Numbered from the stretch's first letter, positions 50,282-59,189 are shown. The stretch: 64,000 bases of DNA from Phycisphaerales bacterium (GCA_040221175.1 JAVJVK010000004.1:976268-1040267), one strand, 5' to 3'. Made by a program: numbers and translations. Notes: generated by a model from the letters alone, not told the origin.

Positions 50282-52201
50282 ATGCGAATCCTGATCTCCA
50301 ACCCGGACACCATCGGCGACGTCGTGCTGCGCGAGCCGCTGTTCCGCGCCCTGACCGAGGCCGGGCACGAACTGGGACTGGTCGTCAGCCCGCTGGTGCA
50401 GCCCATGGCCCGGGCGGTCGCGCCCTCGGCGCGGCTCTTCGAACTGCCGCTCAACGTCTATGACGGCAAACTGGACGCTCAGGACGAGCGGCTGGACTCG
50501 CTGGCGGACGCCGCGACGGAATTCGGCCCCGACGTCTTCGTGGGCGCTCCGTATACCTGGACGCTGCTGGAAGAGCGACTGTGCGAGGCCCTGCCCGACG
50601 CACGAACCATCGGCCAGGCCGGAGGCAAGTTTGTCGACCCGGCCTACGGCCGCGATGAGGCCACCAAATCGCCGTTCGACGAAGTCGTTCGCGTGAACGA
50701 AGATCTTCACGAGCTGCGCAAGAGCGAGGCCCTGGCTCGCGCCGTGCTCGGCACCGAGGTCCATCTCGACGACCCGACACTCAAGCTCGAGCCCGAATTG
50801 GAGCGTTCCGCCGACGCGGTGCTGGGCAGGCTTGGCCTGGAACGGGGTTCGTTCCTGGCGGCCTGCGTGGGGCACCACGAGTTCACGGCCATTCGCAATT
50901 GGCGGCCCGAGCGATGGGCCGACGCGTTGGCGTACTGGATGGAGCGATACGAGCGACCCGTGCTGCTGCTGGGCGCCCAGAGCGAAGCAGAGGTCTCCCG
51001 ATCGATCGGCGACGCGCTGGAAGCCAGGGGGCTAGAGCCCCGGCACTGGTTCGGCGGCCCCGAGGGGGACACCATGCTGATGGCCGCGTTGCTGGCCGCC
51101 AGCCGGGGCTATGTGGGGCGCGACACTGGACCCATGCACATCGCCGCGGCGCTGGGCAAGCCAGTCTTCGCGGTGTTCGGCGGTGGGACGTGGCCGAGGT
51201 TCCGCCCATTGACGCGCCCGAGCGTTTCGATCACCCTGGCGGTGCCGTGCTCGCCGTGCGACTGGCGTTGCGAGCAGCGCCGCTCGCATTGCGTGAAGGA
51301 CATTCCGCTGAGCGCGGTGACGACCCAGATCGATCGTCTGGAATCTGGCGCGGTCGAAGGGGCCGACGTCATCCAGATCGAGCCCAGCCGGGCGATGCTG
51401 GTGAGCATCGCCGGCGATGCCGCAAGGGCTGCCCATCGGTACCGCGCCGAACTCTCGGTTGCTCGACGCACGCTCGACAAGAAAGACCAGGAAGCCCGGA
51501 GGAACACGATGAGCGAGAATGCGGTCATGCAACGGCTCGATCGGCTCGAACAGGCATTGCGCGAGTCGAAGTCGAGAGAGGCCGAACAGCGGGCCAGCGA
51601 AGTGACGCAGAAGCTCACGCAGAACACCCAGGCCCTGGAGCAGGCGCGGCGGGAACTCGCGCGGGCGGTCGAGCGAGCCGAGACGGCCGACCAGACCACC
51701 TCGAACCTGCAAGCCGAAGTGGCCAGGCTGCGAGCCGAGTTAGAGAAATCGCGGGCCGAGAGCGCGGAGCGCACGAAGAAGCTCGACGCCAGCGAGCAGC
51801 GTGCTCGCGATCTGGAGCAGGCCCGGGATCGCCTGACCACCCAGCGGGATGCAGCCGAGCGCGAAGCCGCCGACCTCCGCGAGAAGTACACCGGCGTTGA
51901 TATCCCCAAGCTCCGGGCGGACCTTTCCAACGCCCGGCGGGTGATTGGCAGCTTGCAAGGCGAAAAGAACGAGCTGCGCCTGCGTGCCGATCAGTTGCTG
52001 GAGGAACGCCGGGCCATGGAGAAGTTGGCCGACCAATGGCTGGTAGAGATCCACGCCCTTGAGCACAAGCTTGGCGAACTGCTTGCCAGCCGCTGGCGTC
52101 AGATGGGCCAGCGATTGCACGTGGCGATGGTGTTGCCATGGGAAGACGCCGAGCGGCGCCGCCTGCTGGGTTCGAGCGCCAACGGACAGCACACGGGCTG
52201 A
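50282..52201 (+). CDS. GT9 (heptosyltransferase-like) glycosyltransferase with coiled-coil tail
   Basis: A 639-residue protein. Residues 1-about 370 form a GT-B glycosyltransferase of the heptosyltransferase family: MRILISNPDTIGDVVL start, NWRPERWADALAYW, LLLGAQSEAEV, and YVGRDTGPMHIAAALGKPV, the nucleotide-sugar site. A cysteine cluster (CSPCDWRCEQRRSHC) follows near 325-340. The C-terminal 200 residues are a long coiled coil (about 400-600). ATG 50282 is preferred over 50228 because the Rossmann strand starts there. It probably adds heptose or a similar sugar to a surface glycan; gmhA at 26910 makes a heptose precursor. The neighbouring gene encodes a second glycosyltransferase. Confidence 0.87.
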   Translation: MRILISNPDTIGDVVLREPLFRALTEAGHELGLVVSPLVQPMARAVAPSARLFELPLNVYDGKLDAQDERLDSLADAATEFGPDVFVGAPYTWTLLEERLCEALPDARTIGQAGGKFVDPAYGRDEATKSPFDEVVRVNEDLHELRKSEALARAVLGTEVHLDDPTLKLEPELERSADAVLGRLGLERGSFLAACVGHHEFTAIRNWRPERWADALAYWMERYERPVLLLGAQSEAEVSRSIGDALEARGLEPRHWFGGPEGDTMLMAALLAASRGYVGRDTGPMHIAAALGKPVFAVFGGGTWPRFRPLTRPSVSITLAVPCSPCDWRCEQRRSHCVKDIPLSAVTTQIDRLESGAVEGADVIQIEPSRAMLVSIAGDAARAAHRYRAELSVARRTLDKKDQEARRNTMSENAVMQRLDRLEQALRESKSREAEQRASEVTQKLTQNTQALEQARRELARAVERAETADQTTSNLQAEVARLRAELEKSRAESAERTKKLDASEQRARDLEQARDRLTTQRDAAEREAADLREKYTGVDIPKLRADLSNARRVIGSLQGEKNELRLRADQLLEERRAMEKLADQWLVEIHALEHKLGELLASRWRQMGQRLHVAMVLPWEDAERRRLLGSSANGQHTG

Positions 52202-52239
52202 GGCTCGACCGGAGCGAGCATCCTGAAGGGGAGCGATTG

Positions 52240-55200
52240 ATGACGACGACCCGCACGCAGAGCACGGGGCCCTTGCGCCACGCCCGCCAGTTGGCCGATC
52301 TCGCGCGTTCGCTTGGCTCCAAGGCTTCTGCCTCGCAGGCCCTGCACGCCGCGCTCGAGGGCGAGCATGGCGTCGTGCTGGTCGCCGGCTCACCGACCAA
52401 GGATGCCATCGAGGCGCTGGCCGCCGCGTGCAACGAACGAGGATGGCAGGCCTACGTGGCCACCGGCGATCCGGCAGCCGCACGAGGTCTCGTGGAGAAA
52501 CTCCGCCGAGCCGTCATCGTCGAGCACAACGCGGCGGAGTTTCTTCGCACGCTGCCGGTCAAGCCAACCGTCGCGTTGCTGTTTGACGCCGCCACGATTC
52601 CGTCGGTGGCTGCTTCGATGTGCGATGGCGGGCTCGCGGTCGCGTTTGCGAACGGCGTCGACCATGGCAACACGTGGGACGTGGTGGGTCGTTCGGACGA
52701 GGTCATTCTGCTCACGCGTTGCAGCGAGTCTTCGGGCATCGTTCCGGTGCGACTGGACGACGAGGTGTTTGGTCGTCTTGGGGATTTGACGCGTCGTGCA
52801 CTCGCCGAAGGACCCACGCCCGCGCCGCAGAGCACCATGCGCACGCCCGCGGTGGTGTCGCCTACCGGCTTTGGCAGCTTCGAGACGCGACGAAAGCTGG
52901 TGGAGACCGTGATGCTCGCGCGCCAAACGCTTTCGCCACGTCGCGAACGCCGGTTGCTCGAGGGACTGAGCCGGTGGCCCTGGGTCGTGCCCCAGGGCGC
53001 GCCGCTGCCGCCGACGATGCCCGATGGCTCGCCGTGGCCGAAGATCACGATCGTCACGCCCACGTACAACCAGGGGCACTTCATCGAGGAGACGATCCTC
53101 TCGGTCATCCACCAGGGCTACCCGAACCTCGAACACATCCTGATGGACGGCAAGTCGACCGACGACACCATGGAGGTCGTCGATCGGTATCGCGATCATT
53201 TCTCGGTTGTCGTCTCGGAGAAGGACAAGGGCCAGAGCGATGCGATCAACAAGGGCTTCGAGCGGGCCACTGGCGACATCCTCACGTGGCTGAATAGCGA
53301 CGACATGCTGGCCCCCGGCACGCTGGCGGCGGCCGCGATCGCCTTCAAGACCAGCGGCGCCGACTTCATCAACGGCATGGCCCAGGTCTTTCGAGAGGGC
53401 AAGCTCGTGCACCAGTGCATCACGAGCTGCGGCGACGGACCCATGCCGCTGATGGACATGCTCGACCTCGAGAACTGCTGGCTGACCGGGCAGTTCTGGT
53501 GGCAGCCAGACTGTTTCTTTACGCGCGATCTGTGGGAGCGAGCCGGAAGCCACGTCCGCGTCGACTGGTACTATTCGATGGACTACGAGCTGTGGCTGCG
53601 CATGGCCCAGGCCGGTGCGAAGGTGCACAGCATCGGGCGGCCGATCGTCTGGTTCCGCACCCACGACGATCAGAAGACCAGCGAGGGCGAGGGCAGCGGC
53701 TTCAAGGGCGAACTGCCCAAGGTCGTCGCCGATCACTGCGAGAAGCATGGCATCCAGCGCCCCGATCGCCCGCGCGAAGCGGTCAAGCAGCGGCTGAGGG
53801 TGGCGTTCTTCAACGACGTGGGCTTCGAATACGGCGCGGGCATTGCCCACCGCAGGCTGGCGCAGGCGTTCGCGTCGGCTGGCCACGAGGTGCACGCATT
53901 TGCCGCTACGAATCCCGAGCCGATCCGTGAACATGCGTCGGTGAGCGCTCATGACGTGCTCGCGGCGCTGAAGAACGTGCGGCCCGATCTCGTCATCATC
54001 GGCAATGTCCATGGCGCCGACATCTCCCCCGAGGTGCTCAGCGCCGTTGCGGCCGAGTACGAGACGGTGTTCCTGATGCACGACATGTGGCTGCTCACCG
54101 GGAAGCAGACCTACACGGCCGACAGCACCGACCACCTCGAGGGCGTGGTTTCCGAGGCGGCCATTCGCGCGGGCTATCCGAAGGTGCCCGCCGATCGCAT
54201 TCGCTGGTCGTGGGAAGCCAACCGCCGATTCCTCACCGGCTCGGAGCGGTTGACCGTACTGACCAACAGCCGCTGGCTTGCGCGGTGTGCGCAAGAGGCG
54301 CTGGATCACCCGAGCACCGTGGAAGAAGGCCAGCAACCCTTCGATCTCGGAGGACGCCCGGAGATCCGGCCCATCGCGCTGGGCCTGGACACCAACGTGT
54401 TCCGGCCACGCGACAAGGCAACCTGCCGAGACGCGCTGGGTCTGCCACAGGACGACTTCCTGATCATGGCCTCGGCGTGTTCGCTCGACGACGAGCGCAA
54501 GGGCATCGGGCACCTTGCCGAAGCCCTCAAGCAACTCGAACTGTCCGACGCCACGGTGGTGGGCGTGGGCTATGTTCCGCCAAACGCGACGCCGCCGATC
54601 CCTGGCATGCGAGCGATGGGATACATGCGTGATCCTCAACAACTCGCCATGCTCTACTCGGCGTGCGATCTGTTCGTGGCGCCCAGCACCGACGAAGCCT
54701 TCGGCCAGGTGTTCATCGAAGCGGCCGCATGCGGCACGCCGTCGATCGGCTTCCCCGTTGGCGGCGTGCCCGAGGCCATCACGCATGGGGTGACCGGCCT
54801 GGTGGCCCGTGAGGTCTCGTCCGACGCCCTGGCCGAAGCGATCGACACGCTGTATCGAGACGATGCCTATCGGCAGAACATGGGCCAATGGGGCCGAATC
54901 CACGCGCAGAACGAGTGGAGCCTGTGGACCAGCTACCAGCGCCTGCACACGGCGCTCGCCGCGAGTGGCGCCGGCGCGCGGATCGGCCTGAGCCGAAAGA
55001 TCGATTTTACCCGGCCGGCCCCGGTGCCGCAGAGCGCGACGCTCATCCGGACGACCAGCCCGGGCTACGAGCCTCGCTTCGGGTTTGATTACTGGGAAGG
55101 CCCGATCGCCGACCAGAATCTCGGTCGGTTCCGCTGGTTGCGTGGCGGGACGGCCGCCGCCGTGCTGCACGCCCGAACAGGTGGACGAGCACAACTGGCG

Positions 55201-55434
55201 ATCACCTGCCGGAACATCTTCCAGGATCAGCGACTGCGGGTCGTGCTCAACGGCAACGTGGTGCACGAAGACGCGGTCCCGGTCACGGCTCCCAGAACGG
55301 ACCACGCCATCACCCTGCCCGTGCAGGTCAAGGCGGGCGCGAACCAACTCCAACTGCACACGTGGAAGTGGAACCAGGGCGAGGAGCGACCGATTTCGCT
55401 CTTGCTGACCGACCTGCGATTGATTGAGCAGTAA
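52240..55434 (+). CDS. Bifunctional GT2-GT4 glycosyltransferase
   Basis: About 1064 residues. The N-terminal 200 residues form an alpha/beta domain of unknown type (methyltransferase- or nucleotide-binding-like). The GT2 domain (about 265-480) reads ITIVTPTYNQGHFIEETILS, SEKDKGQSDAINKGF and TWLNSDDML. The GT4 domain (about 530-890) has the N-terminal GAGIAHRRLAQAFASAGHEV and the C-terminal E-x7-E region APSTDEAFGQVFIEAAACG. A beta-rich C-terminal domain (about 920-1064) follows, perhaps carbohydrate-binding. ATG 52240 has AAGGGGAG upstream. Two transferases on one chain suggest stepwise addition of two sugars. It directly follows the GT9 gene (38 bp). Confidence 0.87.
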   Translation: MTTTRTQSTGPLRHARQLADLARSLGSKASASQALHAALEGEHGVVLVAGSPTKDAIEALAAACNERGWQAYVATGDPAAARGLVEKLRRAVIVEHNAAEFLRTLPVKPTVALLFDAATIPSVAASMCDGGLAVAFANGVDHGNTWDVVGRSDEVILLTRCSESSGIVPVRLDDEVFGRLGDLTRRALAEGPTPAPQSTMRTPAVVSPTGFGSFETRRKLVETVMLARQTLSPRRERRLLEGLSRWPWVVPQGAPLPPTMPDGSPWPKITIVTPTYNQGHFIEETILSVIHQGYPNLEHILMDGKSTDDTMEVVDRYRDHFSVVVSEKDKGQSDAINKGFERATGDILTWLNSDDMLAPGTLAAAAIAFKTSGADFINGMAQVFREGKLVHQCITSCGDGPMPLMDMLDLENCWLTGQFWWQPDCFFTRDLWERAGSHVRVDWYYSMDYELWLRMAQAGAKVHSIGRPIVWFRTHDDQKTSEGEGSGFKGELPKVVADHCEKHGIQRPDRPREAVKQRLRVAFFNDVGFEYGAGIAHRRLAQAFASAGHEVHAFAATNPEPIREHASVSAHDVLAALKNVRPDLVIIGNVHGADISPEVLSAVAAEYETVFLMHDMWLLTGKQTYTADSTDHLEGVVSEAAIRAGYPKVPADRIRWSWEANRRFLTGSERLTVLTNSRWLARCAQEALDHPSTVEEGQQPFDLGGRPEIRPIALGLDTNVFRPRDKATCRDALGLPQDDFLIMASACSLDDERKGIGHLAEALKQLELSDATVVGVGYVPPNATPPIPGMRAMGYMRDPQQLAMLYSACDLFVAPSTDEAFGQVFIEAAACGTPSIGFPVGGVPEAITHGVTGLVAREVSSDALAEAIDTLYRDDAYRQNMGQWGRIHAQNEWSLWTSYQRLHTALAASGAGARIGLSRKIDFTRPAPVPQSATLIRTTSPGYEPRFGFDYWEGPIADQNLGRFRWLRGGTAAAVLHARTGGRAQLAITCRNIFQDQRLRVVLNGNVVHEDAVPVTAPRTDHAITLPVQVKAGANQLQLHTWKWNQGEERPISLLLTDLRLIEQ

Positions 55435-55448
55435 GGCTCAAGCATCGA

Positions 55449-56222
55449 TCAGATGACGTCGCGGATCTCGGCTCGGGCTGCGCGCAAGGCGAGCAGCCCC
55501 AAGGCGGTGAACAGCACGCCCCAGCCGAGCGCCGCGGGCAGTAGCCACAAGTCAGGCAGGCGGGCTTCGAGCATCATCTGCCGACCGGCTTCGAGCGCGG
55601 GATAGGTCGGGTTGTAGGGCAGGATCCTCTGGGCGGCCTCGGGCAGAATGTCGGGCTTGTAGACCATCGGGTAAGCCCAAAAGCCGATCATGAGTACGAT
55701 GCGGATGACTTCGGTCATGTCCTTGACGAAGGGCACCACCGCCGCGCCCAGCGCCCCCACGCCAAAGCCCAGCAGCAGCAACAGCAGGAACGGCACGGGG
55801 GCCAGCAGCCAATAGGCGTTGGGTATGAAGCCGAAGGGGATGGCCGCGACGGCGAGGATTGCGTAGCTGATCGTGAGGCTGATGGCGGCCGAAACGACCG
55901 TCTGGGCGACGAACGCGCTCTCTGGGATTGGCAGTTTGCGGAGGTATTGCGCGTTTGCGACCACCGCCTGGCTGCCGCGCGACACGGTCTCAGCAAAGGC
56001 CAGCCATGGCAGCATCGCGCTGCACAGATACACCACGTATGGCGCGTCGCCCGTGCCCTCGCGGCTCATGATGTTGGCGAACACAAGCGAGTAAATCAAG
56101 ATCATCGACAGCGGCTGGATGATGTTCCACAGCACGCCCGCACTCGCCCCGGCGTAGCGATGTCGCACGTCCGCGAGGGCCGTTCGCCAGATGTACGACG
56201 CGTGGGGCAGCAGTTCCAACAT
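55449..56222 (-). CDS. ABC-2 type transporter permease (polysaccharide export class)
   Basis: About 257 residues with six membrane helices and the ABC-2 signature: an N-terminal amphipathic helix (WRTALADVRHRYAGASAGVLWNI), then helices starting IIQPLSMILIYSLVFANIM, LLLLLLGFGVGALGAAVVPF, and a C-terminal one ending ALRAARAEIRDVI. It resembles Wzm/TagG-like permeases that export O-antigen, teichoic acid or other glycans with an ATPase such as Wzt, but no such ATPase is next to it. ATG 56222 lies 15 bp after the stop of the thioredoxin-like gene. It is convergent with the GT2-GT4 gene. Confidence 0.85.
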   Translation of the reverse strand: MLELLPHASYIWRTALADVRHRYAGASAGVLWNIIQPLSMILIYSLVFANIMSREGTGDAPYVVYLCSAMLPWLAFAETVSRGSQAVVANAQYLRKLPIPESAFVAQTVVSAAISLTISYAILAVAAIPFGFIPNAYWLLAPVPFLLLLLLGFGVGALGAAVVPFVKDMTEVIRIVLMIGFWAYPMVYKPDILPEAAQRILPYNPTYPALEAGRQMMLEARLPDLWLLPAALGWGVLFTALGLLALRAARAEIRDVI

Positions 56223-56236
56223 TGGCGTGGTTCCGG

Positions 56237-56809
56237 TCAGTCTCGGTGCTTGCTGCGCAGCTTCGTGCTCAGGCGGCACACGAGTTGGGCGCGTTCGGTT
56301 TCGTCGATCCAGTCCTGGAGCGTTGCGGCGATTTCATCCTCCGGCACCGGCGCGCCCGGCAACGGACACGAGGCGCCCAGTTGTCGATCCGCGATGGCCC
56401 GGTATCGCGTCAGGGTGCGGTCGCCGTACATCGATACGAAGTCGAACTCCTCGTTCAGGAACAGCACGACCGGTACGCGGTTGCCGTCATTGATGACCAG
56501 CCGCCGCGCAAGATCCATGTGCTCGTCGCGATCGAGCAGGCGGAGATGGATGAGGTCGGGCCGCAGGCCGGCGATCGCATCGAGCATGGGCACTTGCTGC
56601 ACGCAATCGCCGCACCAGGTTCCGCTGACGCCCAGGACGTGCATCGTGCGCTTGAACCCGTCGAACAGCGACCGGTGCTCGGCGGTCGGCTGGACACGGC
56701 CGCGAAAGTCGGTCCAAGCGCGTCGGTGGTTCTCGCTGCCGGTGGCCACGTAGTCGTCGTACGACAGACCCTGGTCGAATTTCGTCCGGAGGTATTCGGT
56801 CTCGATCAT
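56237..56809 (-). CDS. Thioredoxin-like protein with WCGDC active site (190 aa)
   Basis: The thioredoxin fold is shown by VSGTWCGDCVQQVPMLDAIA (W65-C66-G67-D68-C69) followed by a cis-proline strand (NRVPVVLFLNEEFDFV). The CGDC motif, rather than CGPC, is that of the TrxC-like/'thioredoxin family protein' group often fused or linked to bacillithiol or monothiol systems. The N-terminus is helical with no signal peptide, so it acts in the cytoplasm. Its start overlaps the stop of the upstream membrane protein gene (ATGA-type), and the permease follows 15 bp downstream. Confidence 0.88.
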   Translation of the reverse strand: MIETEYLRTKFDQGLSYDDYVATGSENHRRAWTDFRGRVQPTAEHRSLFDGFKRTMHVLGVSGTWCGDCVQQVPMLDAIAGLRPDLIHLRLLDRDEHMDLARRLVINDGNRVPVVLFLNEEFDFVSMYGDRTLTRYRAIADRQLGASCPLPGAPVPEDEIAATLQDWIDETERAQLVCRLSTKLRSKHRD

Positions 56810-57321
56810 GGCTGCACACTACGCGCTGCGAGCCTCGGACCACGACGCGTGCCACATTCGGGGCAGGTCTCCCCCACCGCCCCCGAGAGGTCGTACCCGC
56901 ACGCGAAGCAGGCCGGAAGGCGAACGCAACGCCTCGCCTCGCGACCGAGCACGCCATACTGAAACGCGAACGCCGACACGGTTCCAAGAAGCCACGCAAG
57001 CCCGTAGCCGAGGATCGCGGCAGCAAGCAGCGGATAGACCGAGATGCCGAACGGTCCGGTGGCTTCCGTGCGGGCGATCGAGCCGTCGGGGTGGAACGTG
57101 GTGACCTGCTCGTAGACCGTGGTGACCGCGGCCAGCAAGCCCAGCCAACCGCCTGCGCCGACAATGAAGGCCGCGGGAACACCCAGGTTCAGGGCCCACC
57201 GGCGGCGTGCGAGCAGCGGCCGAATCAGGGTTCGGGCCTCTTGAAGGGACAACCCGAGTTCGTGCGCGATGGCCGCTCGCGGCTGGATGGCCCACCGCAG
57301 CGTGGAAGCCGTGCGGCTCAT
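56806..57321 (-). CDS. Membrane protein with C-terminal CGYDL/CPECG zinc ribbon (171 aa)
   Basis: Two hydrophobic segments (about 48-68 and 95-122) are separated by a short loop, and the C-terminus carries CFACGYDLSGAVGETCPECG, a two-CxxC zinc ribbon typical of many planctomycete membrane proteins. The topology puts the ribbon in the cytoplasm, where it might recruit a partner. ATG 57321 is chosen; the frame extends to 57375 but that part is inside tRNA-Ala. It lies 18 bp downstream of the tRNA on the same strand and may be read from its promoter. Its 3' end overlaps the thioredoxin-like gene. Function unknown. Confidence 0.7.
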   Translation of the reverse strand: MSRTASTLRWAIQPRAAIAHELGLSLQEARTLIRPLLARRRWALNLGVPAAFIVGAGGWLGLLAAVTTVYEQVTTFHPDGSIARTEATGPFGISVYPLLAAAILGYGLAWLLGTVSAFAFQYGVLGREARRCVRLPACFACGYDLSGAVGETCPECGTRRGPRLAARSVQP

Positions 57322-57339
57322 TCGAGCGTGATTGGGAAG

Positions 57340-57412
57340 TGGAGCGGAAGAGATTCGAACTCTCGACCTCATCATTGCGAACGATGCGCTCTACCAACTG
57401 AGCTACCGCCCC
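57340..57412 (-). tRNA. tRNA-Ala(CGC)
   Basis: A complete 73-nt cloverleaf. The acceptor GGGGCGG pairs with CCGCTCC and includes the G3-U70 wobble pair that identifies alanine tRNAs. The anticodon loop TTCGCAA in the stem CATCG/TGATG gives anticodon CGC. T-loop TTCGAAT, discriminator A; CCA is not encoded. Confidence 0.93.
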
Positions 57413-57443
57413 GTATGCCTGCCCCAGCGGGCCGAGCGGCGGG

Positions 57444-57449
57444 AGTATA
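57444..57449 (-). promoter_or_regulatory. Probable -10 element of tRNA-Ala
   Basis: TATACT on the minus strand, 31 bp before the mature 5' end, the same hexamer as upstream of tRNA-Val. No convincing -35 was found. Confidence 0.35.
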
Positions 57450-57578
57450 GGACGCCCGCTGGAGAGCGTCTGGAAGACAAGTTCACGTCCTATAACTATA
57501 AAACCCCGCTGGCAGGCAGGTTTTCTGGCGCAGCGGGCGGCGATGTCCGTTATATTGGCTAGTGCTAACTAATGGCTT

Positions 57579-57614
57579 GGCTTCACGATCCGGGGAGGGG
57601 CGGATCGTGAAGCC
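57579..57614 (+). promoter_or_regulatory. 13-bp hairpin in the leader of the small lipoprotein gene
   Basis: GGCTTCACGATCC and GGATCGTGAAGCC form a perfect 13-bp stem around a purine-rich 10-nt loop (GGGGAGGGGC). It lies 52 bp before the start at 57666 and downstream of a TATATT -10-like sequence (57551-57556). A loop that resembles a Shine-Dalgarno sequence could be an RNA- or protein-binding site. Confidence 0.4.
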
Positions 57615-57665
57615 CGCCGCCATCCGAGGCGACGGACAACGCGGGTCGATCGTGGAGGAAACCGG

Positions 57666-57899
57666 ATGAACGAGAACTCGACACGCTCGGAGCGGCTTCG
57701 CTGCCGGGCCTTGGTGCTGGGCATGATCGTCCTGACGGCGCTGGCGGGCTGCTCATCGCACGGCCACTACGGCTACGGCTACCACGCCGGTTACGGTCAC
57801 CACGCCGGCTACTCACAGTGTACCGGCGGCGCCGAAGACGCGATCCTGGTGCTGCTGATCTACGGCGTAGCCAGCATGCTGCACTGGTGCTTCAGTTAA
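57666..57899 (+). CDS. Small His/Gly/Tyr-rich lipoprotein (77 aa)
   Basis: The lipoprotein signal has lipobox LAGC (Cys29). The short mature part reads SSHGHYGYGYHAGYGHHAG, a His/Gly/Tyr repeat that could bind metals, then a Cys (SQCTGG), a hydrophobic helix (AILVLLIYGVASMLHW) and a final Cys. ATG 57666 has GGAGGAAA 5 nt upstream. No family recognised. The gene is monocistronic with a structured leader. Confidence 0.72.
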   Translation: MNENSTRSERLRCRALVLGMIVLTALAGCSSHGHYGYGYHAGYGHHAGYSQCTGGAEDAILVLLIYGVASMLHWCFS

Positions 57900-57917
57900 G
57901 GCGGGCTCGCAGCACGC

Positions 57918-59189
57918 TCAATTGATGTAGAACAGAGATCGGAACAGATCGTCGCCGAACGTGTCCTGCATGTCGGCCCAGAGTTCGTCGCGCGTCACGG
58001 GTCGATCTTCCACGGGCACCAGATAGGGCTTGGCGGCCGATCCCTGCACCCAGTAGAGCACGTTGAACGCTCGCGGCTCTTCGAAGAACGCCCGCACGTC
58101 GATGCCCTGCGATCCATCGCCGCGCCAGAACCGCAGGAGCTTCTCGCCCTTCAGCAGCGCCTCGGCCTCGTCGAGCAGATCGAGCCACATGCGTACCTGC
58201 GGCTCGCCCAGTTCCACGCCGCGCATGGCCGGCGACTGATGCGGCGCGGGCAGCCACTCTCGATCGTCGTCGGTCTCGGCTCGGGCGCTCTTCCACATGT
58301 CGCGGCTGTGGCCGATGGCGTTCAGCAGGTGCTGGCGGGCGCGGGACATCCGCTCGGCCCCATCGTCGGCAAGCGGAAATTCGAGGCTTCCGACGAACGC
58401 GAGCACGTCGGAAACATCGATTTCCATGCCCGTCGGGTCGAACGGGCGACGCTGCTGCAGGAACGGATAGGGCGTTTGAGCCCTGGGGAAGAACAGGTGG
58501 GCGCAGCGGTTGAAGATCTCGCGATTGTCGTAGGCAAGCATGATCTCGCCCAGGGCCATCAGCACGTCGTTATATGCCCGAAGCCAGTGCAGATCGGTCG
58601 CATCAAGCCCGAGCACGAAGGAACGCTGATCGTCGGGCAGGTTCACGCCGTCGCGAAACACGATCGCGAATGCACGCGCGGCTTCTTCCTGCCGCGTGGC
58701 TTGGCCATCGCCGTTGAAGTCGATCTGGATCTCGGCCATGTCGAGGCGGAGCTTCCAGTCGCCATCGGCCGGGACCGCGGCCAGCAGTTCGTCCGCGTCG
58801 TGCAGATCTGCAAGCCAATCGCGCATGATGCGGCGCACGTCTTCCGGCGTGATCTCCTTCGGATCCTCGTTGCGGCCGGCCTGCATCATGCCACGGAACA
58901 TCATGATGCTGCCAGCGCGCACTGGCTGACCGGCGCCGTACTCGTACAACTGCTGCACGCCACGCTCGCCGCTTCGGAAGAACACGGCGAGCGCGTGAGC
59001 GAACCGCGTGCGGGCGTCGGCATCGCCGCGCTCGACCTGCGCGCCAAGGAACTCCACCGCCTTGCTGAGCGTTGCATCGGGAGCGGTAAATGCGTCGGTC
59101 ACCGGATCGGCCGCAGCGCCCGTGGCGAACGTGGCCCCGAACAAACTCATGAGAAGTGCGTCTCGGCAGCGCATCGCAAGTTCCCCCAT
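57918..59189 (-). CDS. Secreted protein of unknown function (423 aa)
   Basis: A signal peptide (cleavage near GAAADP, about residue 28) is followed by an all-alpha body with many Trp, Phe and Asp, including one EF-hand-like segment (IDFNGDGQATRQEEAARAF). No catalytic motif recognised. ATG 59189 is the first of the frame; ATG 59174 (MRCRDALLMSLF) is a good alternative that removes five residues. It is divergent from the gamma-glutamyltransferase gene, with about 50 bp between the starts. Confidence 0.72.
   Translation of the reverse strand: MGELAMRCRDALLMSLFGATFATGAAADPVTDAFTAPDATLSKAVEFLGAQVERGDADARTRFAHALAVFFRSGERGVQQLYEYGAGQPVRAGSIMMFRGMMQAGRNEDPKEITPEDVRRIMRDWLADLHDADELLAAVPADGDWKLRLDMAEIQIDFNGDGQATRQEEAARAFAIVFRDGVNLPDDQRSFVLGLDATDLHWLRAYNDVLMALGEIMLAYDNREIFNRCAHLFFPRAQTPYPFLQQRRPFDPTGMEIDVSDVLAFVGSLEFPLADDGAERMSRARQHLLNAIGHSRDMWKSARAETDDDREWLPAPHQSPAMRGVELGEPQVRMWLDLLDEAEALLKGEKLLRFWRGDGSQGIDVRAFFEEPRAFNVLYWVQGSAAKPYLVPVEDRPVTRDELWADMQDTFGDDLFRSLFYIN

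Noticed and set aside
52390-55359. Long minus-strand frame opposite the GT2-GT4 gene
   Set aside because: Composition is shadow-like; the plus strand has clear glycosyltransferase motifs.
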